From contig JAYRRR010000154.1 of the NCBI GenBank assembly GCA_041910015.1, forward strand, positions 1 through 55,910: 55,910 bases of DNA. The letters run 5' to 3'. Position 1 is the first letter of the stretch, and every line of letters begins with the position of its first letter. Made by a program: the position numbers and the translations under genes. Of the stretch, positions 35,615-47,455 are shown one piece after another. Below the pieces are notes generated by a model, which saw only the letters and a program-made list of their open reading frames with translations, searched no databases and was not told the origin of the DNA. This DNA comes from RPQJ01 sp041910015. Lineage in GTDB: Bacteria > Pseudomonadota > Gammaproteobacteria > Steroidobacterales > Steroidobacteraceae.

Positions 35615-36757
35615 ATGGCACTCGTGCTCGACGACGACCAGGGTCTGCTGCGCGACGACGCGCTCGACTTCGCACGCCGGCGGCTGCCCGTCGCGAACCT
35701 GCGGCGGCTGCGCGACACGGCCGACGCGACCGGCTTCGACCGCGACGCATGGCGCGAAATGGTCGCGCTCGGCTGGGCCGGCATGCTGATCCCCGAGGAT
35801 CTCGGCGGCAACGGCTTCGGCCACTTCGGGCTCGGGCTCGTGCTCGAGGCGCTCGGGCGCACGCTTGCCGCCTCGCCGCTGCAGTCGACCGTCGTGCTCT
35901 CCGGCACGTCGCTGGCACTGGCCGGTGGCACCGCGACGGCCCGGGAACTCCTCGCGCGCATCGCGGCCGGCGTGGCGATCGTGGCGTTCGCGCACGAGGA
36001 GTCTGCGCAGCACCGCCCGCTGCGCGTCGCCACGACCGCGCGACGCGAGGGCGATGCCTATGTCCTCGATGGCCGCAAGCGTTTCGTCGTCGATGGCCAC
36101 GTCGCGGAAACGCTGCTCGTGGTGGCGCGGACCGCGGGCGCCATCGACGATGCGGCCGGTCTGTCGCTGTTCGTGGTCGACGGCGACGCGCCAGGGGTAA
36201 CCCGTCAACGGCTCGCGATGGTCGACAGCCGCAACAGCGCGGATGTCGGGCTGACGCAGGTCCGGGTGCCCGTCTCCGCCCGGCTCGGTGCCGAGGGCGA
36301 GGCGGCGGCGATCGTCGCCCGCGTGCTGGACACCGGGCGCATCCTGCTCGCCGCGGAGATGTTCGGCATGGCGCAGCAGGTGTTCGAGACGACGCTCGAC
36401 TACCTCAAGCAGCGCCGGCAGTTCGGCGTGATCATCGGCACGTTCCAGGCGCTCAAGCACCGCGCCGTGGCGATGTACGAGGAGATCGAGCTGTCGCGCT
36501 CGGTGCTCTGCGAGGCGCTTTCGGCGCTCGACGCCGGCGGCGATGCCGACGTGCCGCGTCTCGCCTCGCTGTGCAAGGCGCGTCTCAACGATGCGCTGCA
36601 GCTCGTGACCAGCGAGGCAATCCAGATGCACGGCGGCATCGGCATGACCGACCAGGTCGACCTGGGGCTGTACCTGAAGCGCGCGCGCGTCGCGCAGGCC
36701 TCGCTCGGCACGACGGCCTTTCATCGCGACCGCTACGCGAGGTTGCGGGGATTCTGA
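35615..36757 (+). CDS. Acyl-CoA dehydrogenase, subunit 2 of a likely pair
   Basis: 380 residues from ATG 35615 preceded by GAGGAG. N-terminal and middle domains are shorter and more divergent (AFAHEESAQHRPLR in place of the usual Q-x-x-S/T-E-P-x-x-G-S-D). The C-terminal domain has RRQFGVIIGTFQALKHR and QMHGGIGMTDQVDLGLYLKR. Neither a clear catalytic Glu nor the full FAD-serine motif is seen. It may be the non-catalytic or complementary partner of the preceding dehydrogenase. Confidence 0.9.
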   Translation: MALVLDDDQGLLRDDALDFARRRLPVANLRRLRDTADATGFDRDAWREMVALGWAGMLIPEDLGGNGFGHFGLGLVLEALGRTLAASPLQSTVVLSGTSLALAGGTATARELLARIAAGVAIVAFAHEESAQHRPLRVATTARREGDAYVLDGRKRFVVDGHVAETLLVVARTAGAIDDAAGLSLFVVDGDAPGVTRQRLAMVDSRNSADVGLTQVRVPVSARLGAEGEAAAIVARVLDTGRILLAAEMFGMAQQVFETTLDYLKQRRQFGVIIGTFQALKHRAVAMYEEIELSRSVLCEALSALDAGGDADVPRLASLCKARLNDALQLVTSEAIQMHGGIGMTDQVDLGLYLKRARVAQASLGTTAFHRDRYARLRGF

Positions 36758-36945
36758 GCGTCGGCCCGGACGTTCAGCGGCGCACGACGTGACGTGCGTC
36801 GCCGGGAGGCGGCTGTTCGGGCGGTGCCGCCCCACTCCCAGGTGGCGCCGGACGGGCTCGTGAGCCGCACGTACGGCGCGTCGCACTCGTCACGGAACTC
36901 GAGCGCCTGTGGCAGACGCACGATCACGGTCGCGGCTTCGGTCAT
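36733..36945 (-). CDS. Doubtful small ORF between the CoA block and ftsZ
   Basis: An open minus-strand frame of about 70 codons starts MTEAATVIVRLPQALEF and contains DAPYVRLTSPSGATWEWGG. The last phrase faintly recalls C-terminal domains of DinB-like TIGR03084 proteins. After it the frame turns Arg-rich and runs 25 bp into the end of the dehydrogenase gene on the other strand. It could be a small real gene or a degraded fragment. The remainder of 36758-37062 contains nothing recognisable. Confidence 0.3.
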   Translation of the reverse strand: MTEAATVIVRLPQALEFRDECDAPYVRLTSPSGATWEWGGTARTAASRRRTSRRAPLNVRADAQNPRNLA

Positions 36946-37062
36946 GGCGACCATCTCGCTTCACGCAGGGCGCCGGGCAGCGCCCGGCGAGGCCCGGAGC
37001 AGGAGCCTTCGCCGGGTCGCCGCGACCTCCCCCGGGGCTGAGTCGGGGGAGGCGAGCGGGCG

Positions 37063-38226
<1,164 letters not shown>

Positions 38227-38322
38227 GTGGTTTGCTCCGTGAATGTAATGAGCCCGCTCAGCCAGTGTTGCCGCGGGGGACGCCAGCCCTCGGTCCATCC
38301 CCCGCCCTTCCCCTCGTCCTCT

Positions 38323-39555
38323 TCAGAAATTTCCCCTGAACCATTCCCGCATCCGGTCGAACACCCTGCGCGCGCCCGGGCCGCCGAGCGGCGCGGCGTG
38401 CACGTGGCGCGTGCCGCGTCCGAAGATCAGCAGCCCCACGCCGGTCGAGTGAATCGGGTTGCGCACGACGTCGACGAGCCCGCTCACGCCCTGCGGCAGA
38501 CCGAGCCGCACCGGCGCGTGGAAGATCTCCTCGGCCAGCTCGATGACGCCGTCCATCTTCGCGCTGCCGCCCGTGAGAACGATGCCGGCCGCGATCTTGT
38601 CGTGGTAATCGGAGCGTGCGAGCTCGTCGCGAACGAGCACGAAGATTTCCTCGTAGCGCGCCTCGACGACGCTCGCCAGCGTCTGCCGCGCGAGCCGGCG
38701 CGCCGGCCGGTCGCCGACACTCGGCACCTCGATCGTCTCGTCCGCGTTCGCGAGCTGCGACAGTGCGCACGCGTACTTGATCTTCAGCTCCTCGGCGTGG
38801 TGCGTCGGCGTGCGCAGGCTCTGCGCGATGTCGTTGGTGACCATGTCGCCCGCGATCGGGATGACGGCCGTGTGCCGGATCGCGCCGCCCGCGAAGACCG
38901 CGATGTCGGTCGTGCCGCCGCCGATGTCGATCAGACAGACGCCGAGTTCCTTCTCGTCGTCGGCGAGCACGGCGTAGCTCGACGCGAGCTGCTCCAGCAC
39001 GATGTCCTCGACCACGAGCCCGCAGCGCTGTACGCACTTGACGATGTTCTGCGCCGCGCTCTCGGCGCCGGTGACGATGTGCACCTTGGCCTCGAGCCGC
39101 ACGCCCGACATGCCGACCGGCTCGCGGATGCCGTCCTGCGCATCGATGATGAATTCCTGAGGCAGGATGTGCAGGATCTTCTGGTCCGCCGGGATCGCCA
39201 CCGCGCGCGCCGCGTCGATGACTCGCTCGACGTCCCCCGGCATGACTTCCTTGTCGCGGATCGCAACGATGCCGTGCGAGTTGAGGCTGCGCACGTGGCT
39301 GCCGGCGATACCCGCGTACACGGAGTGGATCTGGCAGCCTGCCATGAGCTCGGCTTCCTCCACGGCGCGCTGGATCGACTGCACGGTCGAGTCGATATTG
39401 ACGACGACGCCGCGCTTCAGGCCGCGCGAGGGGTGCGAGCCGACGCCCACGACCTCGATCGTGCCGTCGGGGGCGAGCTCGCCGACGATCGCCACGACCT
39501 TCGACGTGCCGATGTCGAGTCCGACGATGAGGTTGCGTTCGGTTTTCCTAGCCAT
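38323..39555 (-). CDS. ftsA: Cell division actin homologue FtsA
   Basis: Membrane-tethering partner of FtsZ. 410 residues from ATG 39553-39555. Actin-type ATP sites are GLDIGTSKVVAIVG, LIDIGGGTTDIAVF and GIVLTGGSAKMDGV. The C-terminal amphipathic helix that binds the membrane is RRVFDRMREWFRGNF. Overlaps the ftsQ stop by 8 bp. 96 bp separate it from ftsZ, where a promoter could sit. Confidence 0.97.
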   Translation of the reverse strand: MARKTERNLIVGLDIGTSKVVAIVGELAPDGTIEVVGVGSHPSRGLKRGVVVNIDSTVQSIQRAVEEAELMAGCQIHSVYAGIAGSHVRSLNSHGIVAIRDKEVMPGDVERVIDAARAVAIPADQKILHILPQEFIIDAQDGIREPVGMSGVRLEAKVHIVTGAESAAQNIVKCVQRCGLVVEDIVLEQLASSYAVLADDEKELGVCLIDIGGGTTDIAVFAGGAIRHTAVIPIAGDMVTNDIAQSLRTPTHHAEELKIKYACALSQLANADETIEVPSVGDRPARRLARQTLASVVEARYEEIFVLVRDELARSDYHDKIAAGIVLTGGSAKMDGVIELAEEIFHAPVRLGLPQGVSGLVDVVRNPIHSTGVGLLIFGRGTRHVHAAPLGGPGARRVFDRMREWFRGNF

Positions 39556-40351
39556 CGGGGGTCGCGTCCTCCTGCGGCGCGACGGCGAGCGCGTTGCGGG
39601 CGTTCCAGCCCACGCTGAAGCCGTTGGTGTAGCGCATGTCGACGTAGCCGATCTCGGCGACCCGCTTCGCCACCATCGGGCTCGCGAGTCGGATGAAGCG
39701 CTCGAGGCGCTCGTGCACGTCCTGCCGGCCGAGCCGCACCTGCAGTCCACCGCCCAGCTGCAGCGCCCAGGCGCCGCGTTCGTCGAGCCGCACGCCGGTG
39801 AGCCGCAGGCCGGCTTCGAGCAGACGGCCCTGGGCGTCGATGTAGAGCTGGGCCACGTCGGCCGCGCTGCCCTCGGGCCCCTCGAGCAGCGGCAGTTCCG
39901 GCGGCACGTAGCGTGCGTTGCGGATGAACAGCTCGCCGCGCGCATTCAGCAGGCCCGCGTCGTTCCAGCGTGCCGCGGCGACCTGTTCGACGACGGCGAC
40001 CTTGACCGCGTCCGGCCAGACGCGCGTGACCACCGCGGTGTCGACCCAGTCGATCGCCTCGACGCCCTGGCGAATGCGTTCGAGGTCGATCGACGCCAGC
40101 CCGCCGCGTGCGGCCTGCGCGACCGCGGTCTCGATTTCCGGCGGCGCGACGCGCTGGAACTCACCTTCGAGCAGCACGCGACGCACCGGCCGGTCGAGCG
40201 CGAAGACCAGCAGCAGCACGACGATCACGCCGCCCGCGACGATCGCCGCCGACGTCCCGATCACCTGCCAGTCGAGCCGCTCGTACCATGGCAGCTCGCT
40301 CCGCGCCGCCTGCCGGCGCGATCCGCGGCCAAGGCCCGGCAGTGTGATCAC
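39548..40351 (-). CDS. ftsQ: Cell division protein FtsQ
   Basis: Bitopic divisome protein that binds FtsL/FtsB. 267 residues from GTG 40349-40351, which overlaps the ddl stop (GTGA). A single membrane span (AAIVAGGVIVVLLLVFAL, about 35-55) is followed by the POTRA domain (GEFQRVAPPEIETAVAQAA) and the FtsQ domain with VRLDERGAWALQLGGGLQV. Normal length and position between ddl and ftsA. Confidence 0.95.
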   Translation of the reverse strand: MITLPGLGRGSRRQAARSELPWYERLDWQVIGTSAAIVAGGVIVVLLLVFALDRPVRRVLLEGEFQRVAPPEIETAVAQAARGGLASIDLERIRQGVEAIDWVDTAVVTRVWPDAVKVAVVEQVAAARWNDAGLLNARGELFIRNARYVPPELPLLEGPEGSAADVAQLYIDAQGRLLEAGLRLTGVRLDERGAWALQLGGGLQVRLGRQDVHERLERFIRLASPMVAKRVAEIGYVDMRYTNGFSVGWNARNALAVAPQEDATPDG

Positions 40352-41315
40352 GGCCCGCCTCCACTCGTCGCCACGGGCGGGCGGCAGCTCGTCTCGAGCA
40401 GACGCCAGACGAGCTCGTCGAACTCGATGCCGCGCTGCCGGGCGGCCTTGGGCACGAGCGAATGGCTGGTCATGCCTGGCGCGGTGTTGACCTCGAGCAG
40501 CCACGGCCGGCCCGCGCGGTCGCGCATGAAGTCGACACGCCCCCAGCCGGCACAGCCGGCCGCGAAGAACGCGGCGAGCGCGAGCCCCTGCAGTTCCTGC
40601 TCCGCCGCTCCGACGAGACCCGGGCAGAGGTACCGGGTGTCGCTGGCGATGTATTTCGCGTGGTAGTCGTAGTACTCGCCCGCGGGCACGATCCGGATCG
40701 ACGGCAGCGCCTCGGTGCCGAGCACGGCCACCGTGTATTCCTCGCCCTGCACGAGCTGCTCGACGAGGAGCTGGCCCTCGTAACGCGAGGCGAGCTGCAC
40801 GGCCGCATCGAGGTCGGCGTCCGCGAAGCAGCGCGTGATGCCGACGCTCGAGCCCTCGCATGCGGGTTTCACGATGACCGGGAGACCGAGCTTGTGCGCC
40901 GCCGCCCGCACGTCCTCGCCGCGCTCGAGTGTCACGTACGCTGGCGTGGGCAACCCGACCGACAGCCACACCTGCTTGGTGCGGATCTTGTCCAGCGTCA
41001 GCGCCGAGCCGAGCACGCCCGAACCCGTGTAGGGCACGTCGAACGCTTCGAGCAGGCCCTGCAGCACGCCGTTCTCGCCCTCGCCGCCGTGCAGGATGTT
41101 GAAGACGCGGTCGAAGCGGCGGCCACCCGGCGCCGTGAGCGCCGCAACCAGCGCCGCAAGGCCGTCGACGGGCGTGGCATCGACACCCTTGCGCTGCAGC
41201 GCCTCGAGCACGTTGCGCCCGGAATCGAGCGACACTTCGCGCTCGGACGAGGTGCCGCCGAGCAGCACGGCGACGCGGCCGAACTGCGCTGGATCGGTGA
41301 CGAGGGGCTGATGGG

Positions 41316-41319
<4 letters not shown>
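40348..41319 (-). CDS. ddlB: D-alanine-D-alanine ligase
   Basis: ATP-grasp ligase making the D-Ala-D-Ala end of the peptidoglycan stem. 323 residues. Motifs: AVLLGGTSSEREVSLDSG, NILHGGEGENGVLQG, VIVKPACEGSSVGIT, the ligase loop YYDYHAKYIASDT and GRVDFMRD..LLEVNTAPGMT for the metal. ATGA overlap with murC. No murB between murC and ddl, as in several gammaproteobacteria. Confidence 0.97.
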
Positions 41320-42739
<1,420 letters not shown>

Positions 42740-42743
<4 letters not shown>

Positions 42744-43831
42744 GCGGCCTCCCGCGCCGCCTGCTCGCAGGCGTCGGCGAGACGCACGTCCGCGTCGACG
42801 ATCGCGGTGCGACGCGCCGCGTGCGCCATCTGCTCCAGACGCGGGCGGCCGCGCTCGAGCAGGTCGCGCAGCCGCGCCGCGAGCGAGACCGGCGTGAGGT
42901 CGCGCTCGGGCAGCAGCAGCGCCGCGCCCGCCCGCACCGCGTATTCGGCATTGCGCGTCTGGTGATCGTCGACGGCCGCGGGGAACGGCACGAGGATCGC
43001 CGGCAGGCCCGCGGCCGCGAGTGCGGCCACCGTGAGCGCACCGGAGCGGCACACGGCGAGGTCCGCCCAGCCGTAGGCGCTCGCCATGTCGTCGATGAAC
43101 GGACGCACGTCCGCCTCGAGGCCACGCAGACGGTAGGCCTGCACGGTCTCCGCGTGGTTGTGCGTGCCCGTCTGGTGCAGCACTTCGGGGCGCAGTTCGC
43201 GCGACAGCTCGGCGATTGCGGCCGGCAGCACGGCGTTGAGACGCGCGGCGCCCTGGCTGCCGCCGAAGACCAGCAGGCGCGCGCGCCCGTCGCGGCCCGG
43301 ATAGCGCTTTTCGGGCGGCGGGATCGCGACGATCTCCGGACGCACCGGATTGCCGACGCGCTCGGCCTTCACGCCACGGCCGAAGCTGCCGGGGAAACCT
43401 TCGAGCACGCGCGTCGCCAGGCGCGCGAGCACGCGGTTGGTCATGCCCGCGATCGCGTTCTGCTCGTGCACCACCAGCGGCCGCCGCAGCAGCCACGCCG
43501 CGATGCCGCCCGGACCCGAGGCGAAGCCGCCCGCACCGAGCACGACGCGCGGCCGATGCCGGCGGATCGCGCGCATCGCCTGGCTCACCGCGACGGCGAG
43601 ACGCACGGGCGCGGCGAGCAGCGCCGCGAAACCCTTGCCCCGCAGGCCGCTCACGCTCAGCCATTCGACGGGAATGCCCTCGGCCGGGACGAGTCGCGCC
43701 TCGATGCCGCGTTCGGTGCCCAGCCAGACGATGTCGAACCCGCGCCGGCGCAGCACGCGCGCGGTCGCGAGCGCCGGGAACACATGCCCACCCGTGCCAC
43801 CGGCCATGACCAGTGCGACCTTGCGCGTCAT
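42740..43831 (-). CDS. murG: MurG: lipid II-forming GlcNAc transferase
   Basis: Adds GlcNAc from UDP-GlcNAc to lipid I at the inner face of the membrane. 363 residues from ATG 43829-43831. Glycine-rich G-loops are VMAGGTGGHVFPALA and VVLGAGGFASGPGGIAAW; the acceptor region has HEQNAIAGMTNRVLA and the C-terminal donor domain FGGSQGAARLN and CRSGALTVAALAAAGLPAIL. ATGA overlap with ftsW. Confidence 0.97.
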
Positions 43832-45024
43832 GACCGTCGCGCCTCGCGCGGAACCGCGCCGCCGCGGCCGCTGGCCTGGGTGTCGTGGTGGACGCGCAGC
43901 AGCACGCCGATCCAGCCGAGCGTGATCAGCATGCTGCTGCCGCCGTAGGAGAGCAGCGGCAGCGTGAGGCCCTTGGTCGGCAGCAGGCCCATGTTCACGC
44001 CGACGTTGACGAACGCCTGCAGCCCGAGCCAGACGCCGATGGCCGCGGCGACGTACGACTGGAACGCCTGGCCGGCCGCCGCCGCGTTGCGCGAGATCAC
44101 GAGCGCGCGCCCGACCAGCAGCGCGAACAGGCCGACGACCGTCGCGACGCCGACCAGGCCGAATTCCTCCGCGATCACCGCGAAGACGAAGTCGGTGTGC
44201 GCCTCGGGCAGATAGAAGAGCTTCTGCACGCTCGCCCCGAGTCCGACGCCGAACCACTCCCCGCGACCGATGGCGATCAGCGACTGCACGAGCTGGAAGC
44301 CGCTGTCGAACGGATCGCCCCAGGGATCGAGGAATCCGGTCAGTCGGCGCAGGCGATACGGCGAGACGATCGCGAGCAGCCCGAACGCGGCTGAGCCGAC
44401 CAGCACCGGCACCGCGAGGTGCAGCGGCCTCGCGCCGGCGAGGAACAGCACGGCGGTGCCCGTGGCGAGCAGCACGGTGGCGGCGCCGAAGTCCGGCTCG
44501 CAGAGCAGCAGGACGGCGGCGAACCCGAGCACGGCGACGGGCTTGATGAAGCCGGCGAAGCTCGAGCGCAGTTCGTCGCCGCGGCGAACGGCATAGCTCG
44601 CGATGTACATGAGCAGCATGACGCGCGCGAGCTCGGACACCTGGAAGTTCATGAACCCGAGCCGCATCCAGCGGCGCGCACCGTTCACGACGTGGCCGAT
44701 GCCCGGCACCAGCACCAGCGCGAGCAGCACCAGCGCGCCGACGAGCAGCCAGATGGAGTAGCGCTCCCAGATGCGCGTCGGCACGACGAGGCCGACGGTC
44801 GCCGCGGCGAGACCGGCCAGCACGAAGAGCAGCTGCCGCTGGAAATAGGCGAAAGCGTGCCCCGACTCCTTTTCGGAAATGCCGATCGAGGCCGAGGCCA
44901 CCATGACCAGGCCGATCAGCAGCAGCGCCGCGACGGCGCCGATGATCCAGCCGTCGAGCACGAGGCGTCGCGGCTGTCCGGTCGACCGCGCGTAGGAACC
45001 GACGGCGCTGGCCGACGCGCTCAT
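43828..45024 (-). CDS. ftsW: Septal peptidoglycan polymerase FtsW (SEDS family)
   Basis: Lipid II polymerase that works with FtsI. 398 residues with about ten membrane spans. SEDS motifs: GHVVNGARRWMRLGFMNFQV, SELARVMLLMYIASY, CEPDFGAATVLLATG, the GRGEWFGVGLGASVQKLFYL loop and PEAHTDFVFAVIAEEFGL. The C-terminus has LPTKGLTLPLLSYGGSSML. ATGA overlap with murD. Confidence 0.96.
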   Translation of the reverse strand: MSASASAVGSYARSTGQPRRLVLDGWIIGAVAALLLIGLVMVASASIGISEKESGHAFAYFQRQLLFVLAGLAAATVGLVVPTRIWERYSIWLLVGALVLLALVLVPGIGHVVNGARRWMRLGFMNFQVSELARVMLLMYIASYAVRRGDELRSSFAGFIKPVAVLGFAAVLLLCEPDFGAATVLLATGTAVLFLAGARPLHLAVPVLVGSAAFGLLAIVSPYRLRRLTGFLDPWGDPFDSGFQLVQSLIAIGRGEWFGVGLGASVQKLFYLPEAHTDFVFAVIAEEFGLVGVATVVGLFALLVGRALVISRNAAAAGQAFQSYVAAAIGVWLGLQAFVNVGVNMGLLPTKGLTLPLLSYGGSSMLITLGWIGVLLRVHHDTQASGRGGAVPREARRS

Positions 45025-46376
45025 GCGGCGAGGCTCCTGACGGCGGCGGCGAACTCGTCGCCGCGGTGGGCGTAGTCGCGGAACATGTCGAGGCTCGCGC
45101 ACGCGGGCGACAGCAGCACCGTGTCGCCGGGCTGCGCGATCGCGTGCGCGGCGCGGACGGCCGCGAGCATGTCGACGGCGCGCGCGGTCGCGCAGACGCC
45201 GTCGAGCGCGGTTTCGAGCGCCGGCGCGTCGCGGCCGATCAGCACGACGTGGCGCACCTTGCCGCGGAAGGCGGCGCGCAGGTCGCCGAAGTCCTGGCCC
45301 TTGCCGTCGCCGCCGGCGATCAGCACCAGCGGCCCGTTCATGCCGCCGACGGCCGCGAGCGTCGCACCGACGTTGGTGCCCTTCGAGTCGTTGACGTAGG
45401 TCACGCCGGCCACGTCCGCCACCCACTGCGAGCGGTGCGGCAGCCCCGCGAACGCCGTGAGCGCCTCGAGCGAAGGCCCGAGCGGCAGCGCCAGCGCCTC
45501 GGCCATCGCGAGCGCAGCCATCGCGTTGGCGGCATTGTGGTCGCCCTTGAGGCGCAGGTCCCCGATTGGCAGCAGCGGCTCGCCGCGACGCACGATCATC
45601 GGCTCCGGCGAGCGGACGAGCGTGTAGTCGGCGGCCGACGTCGCGAGACTGAACGACAACACTGCCTGTCCGGACCGCGGCATCCCGCGCACGGCCGCAT
45701 CGTCGGCATTGACGACGGCCACGTCGCAGCCGTCGAAGACACGGGCCTTCGCCGCGGCGTATTCGTCGAGCGTCGCGTACCGGTCCATGTGGTCGGGCGT
45801 GACGTTGAGCACGGTGGCGGTCGCGGTGCGCAGCGAATGCGTCGTCTCGAGCTGGAAGCTCGACAGCTCGAGCACGTACAGCGCCGGCACGGGCCGTTCG
45901 AGCAGGTCGAGCGCGGGTTCGCCCAGGTTGCCGCCGGCGAGCGCCGGCCGGCCGGCGGCATTGGCGAGCCCGGCCACGAGCGTCGTCACGGTGCTCTTGC
46001 CGTTGGTGCCGGTGACCGCCACCACCGGCGCCCGTGCTTCGCGCGCGAAGAGCTCGATGTCGCCGACGACCGGCAGGCCGCGTTGCGCGGCCTCACGCAC
46101 GACGGCCTCCCGCACCGACAGGCCCGGCGAAATCACGACGTGCGACACGCCGTCGAGCAGCTCCGAGGTGAACGCGCCGGTGCGCAATTCGGCCGTCGGC
46201 AGCTGCTCGCGCAGCGCCGCGGCGCCCGGAGGCTCCGCGCGCGTGTCGGCGACGCGGATCCCGACGCCCTTGCGCTGCAGATAGCGGGCCGCCGAGAGCC
46301 CGGTGCGGCCGAGCCCGAGCACCAGCGCGCGGGCGCCGGGTTCGAGCGGTGCGAGGTTCGCGGTGGCCTGGGTCAT
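45021..46376 (-). CDS. murD: UDP-N-acetylmuramoyl-L-alanine-D-glutamate ligase
   Basis: Adds D-Glu to the stem peptide. 451 residues from ATG 46374-46376. N-terminal LVLGLGRTGLSAARYLQRKG, P-loop VVAVTGTNGKSTVTTLVA, the catalytic region LELSSFQLETTHSL and NVTPDHMDRY, and the C-terminal YVNDSKGTN and LIAGGDGKGQDF are the expected motifs. ATGA overlaps at both ends (mraY, ftsW). Confidence 0.97.
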   Translation of the reverse strand: MTQATANLAPLEPGARALVLGLGRTGLSAARYLQRKGVGIRVADTRAEPPGAAALREQLPTAELRTGAFTSELLDGVSHVVISPGLSVREAVVREAAQRGLPVVGDIELFAREARAPVVAVTGTNGKSTVTTLVAGLANAAGRPALAGGNLGEPALDLLERPVPALYVLELSSFQLETTHSLRTATATVLNVTPDHMDRYATLDEYAAAKARVFDGCDVAVVNADDAAVRGMPRSGQAVLSFSLATSAADYTLVRSPEPMIVRRGEPLLPIGDLRLKGDHNAANAMAALAMAEALALPLGPSLEALTAFAGLPHRSQWVADVAGVTYVNDSKGTNVGATLAAVGGMNGPLVLIAGGDGKGQDFGDLRAAFRGKVRHVVLIGRDAPALETALDGVCATARAVDMLAAVRAAHAIAQPGDTVLLSPACASLDMFRDYAHRGDEFAAAVRSLAA

Positions 46377-47455
46377 CGCAGCTTCAGCGTCGACAGACCG
46401 ACCAGCACGAGCACGACGGTGATGATCCAGAAACGGACGATCACCTTCGGCTCGGCCCAGCCCTTGAGTTCGTAGTGGTGGTGGATCGGCGCCATGCGGA
46501 AGATGCGCTTGCCGCGCAGCTTGAACGACGCCACCTGCAGGATCACGGAGACGGTTTCGAGCACGAAGATGCCGCCCATGATCACGAGCACGAGTTCCTG
46601 ACGGACGATCACCGAGATCACGCCGAGCGCGGCACCGAGCGCGAGCGCGCCGATGTCTCCCATGAACACCTGCGCGGGATAGGTGTTGAACCAGAGGAAG
46701 CCGAGCCCGGCGCCGAAGATCGTCGCGCAGATGACGAGCACCTCGCCGGCGCCGGCGATGTACGGAATGCCGAGGTAGCCGGAGAACACGACGTTGCCCG
46801 ACGCGTAGGCGAACACGCCGAGCGCGCCCGCCACGAGCACGGAGGGCATGATCGCGAGACCGTCGAGGCCGTCGGTGAGGTTCACGGCGTTGCTCGAGCC
46901 GACGATGACGAAGTAGGTGAGCGGGACGAACAGCACGCCGAGCGGGACCAGCACGTGCTTGAAGAACGGCACGTAGAGCGTCGTCTCCGGCGCCGACTGC
47001 GCGGTGACGTACAGCGCGAACGCCGCGCCCAGGCCCGCGACGGACTGCCAGAAGTACTTGTACCGCGCGATCAGGCCACGCGAGTTGCCGACCACGAGCT
47101 TGAGGTAGTCGTCCCAGAAGCCCACGAGGCCGAAGGCGACCGTCACCAGCAGCACGATCCAGACGAAGCGGTTGGCGAGGTCGGCCCACAGCAGCGTCGC
47201 CGCGACGATCGCCGCGAGGATCAGCGCGCCACCCATGGTCGGCGTGCCGGCCTTGCTCAGGTGCGTCTGCGGACCGTCCGAGCGCACGCGCTGCCCGACC
47301 TGGTATTCGGCGAGCCAGCGGATCATGCGCGGGCCGACGAGCAGCGAGATCGCAAGCGCCGTCAGCGCCGCGAGGATCGCGCGCAGTGTCAGGTACCCGA
47401 AGACGTGGAAGCCCGAGTAGTACTGGGCGAGCCACGCGGCGACGTGACGCAGCAT
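46373..47455 (-). CDS. mraY: Phospho-MurNAc-pentapeptide translocase MraY
   Basis: Forms lipid I on undecaprenyl phosphate in the inner membrane. 360 residues, about ten spans. Conserved segments are LSKAGTPTMGGALIL, GFWDDYLKLV with the catalytic Asp pair, NLTDGLDGLAIMPSV, WFNTYPAQVFMGDIGALALG and the C-terminal MAPIHHHYELKGWAE. Its ATG abuts the murF stop without a gap. Confidence 0.98.
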   Translation of the reverse strand: MLRHVAAWLAQYYSGFHVFGYLTLRAILAALTALAISLLVGPRMIRWLAEYQVGQRVRSDGPQTHLSKAGTPTMGGALILAAIVAATLLWADLANRFVWIVLLVTVAFGLVGFWDDYLKLVVGNSRGLIARYKYFWQSVAGLGAAFALYVTAQSAPETTLYVPFFKHVLVPLGVLFVPLTYFVIVGSSNAVNLTDGLDGLAIMPSVLVAGALGVFAYASGNVVFSGYLGIPYIAGAGEVLVICATIFGAGLGFLWFNTYPAQVFMGDIGALALGAALGVISVIVRQELVLVIMGGIFVLETVSVILQVASFKLRGKRIFRMAPIHHHYELKGWAEPKVIVRFWIITVVLVLVGLSTLKLR

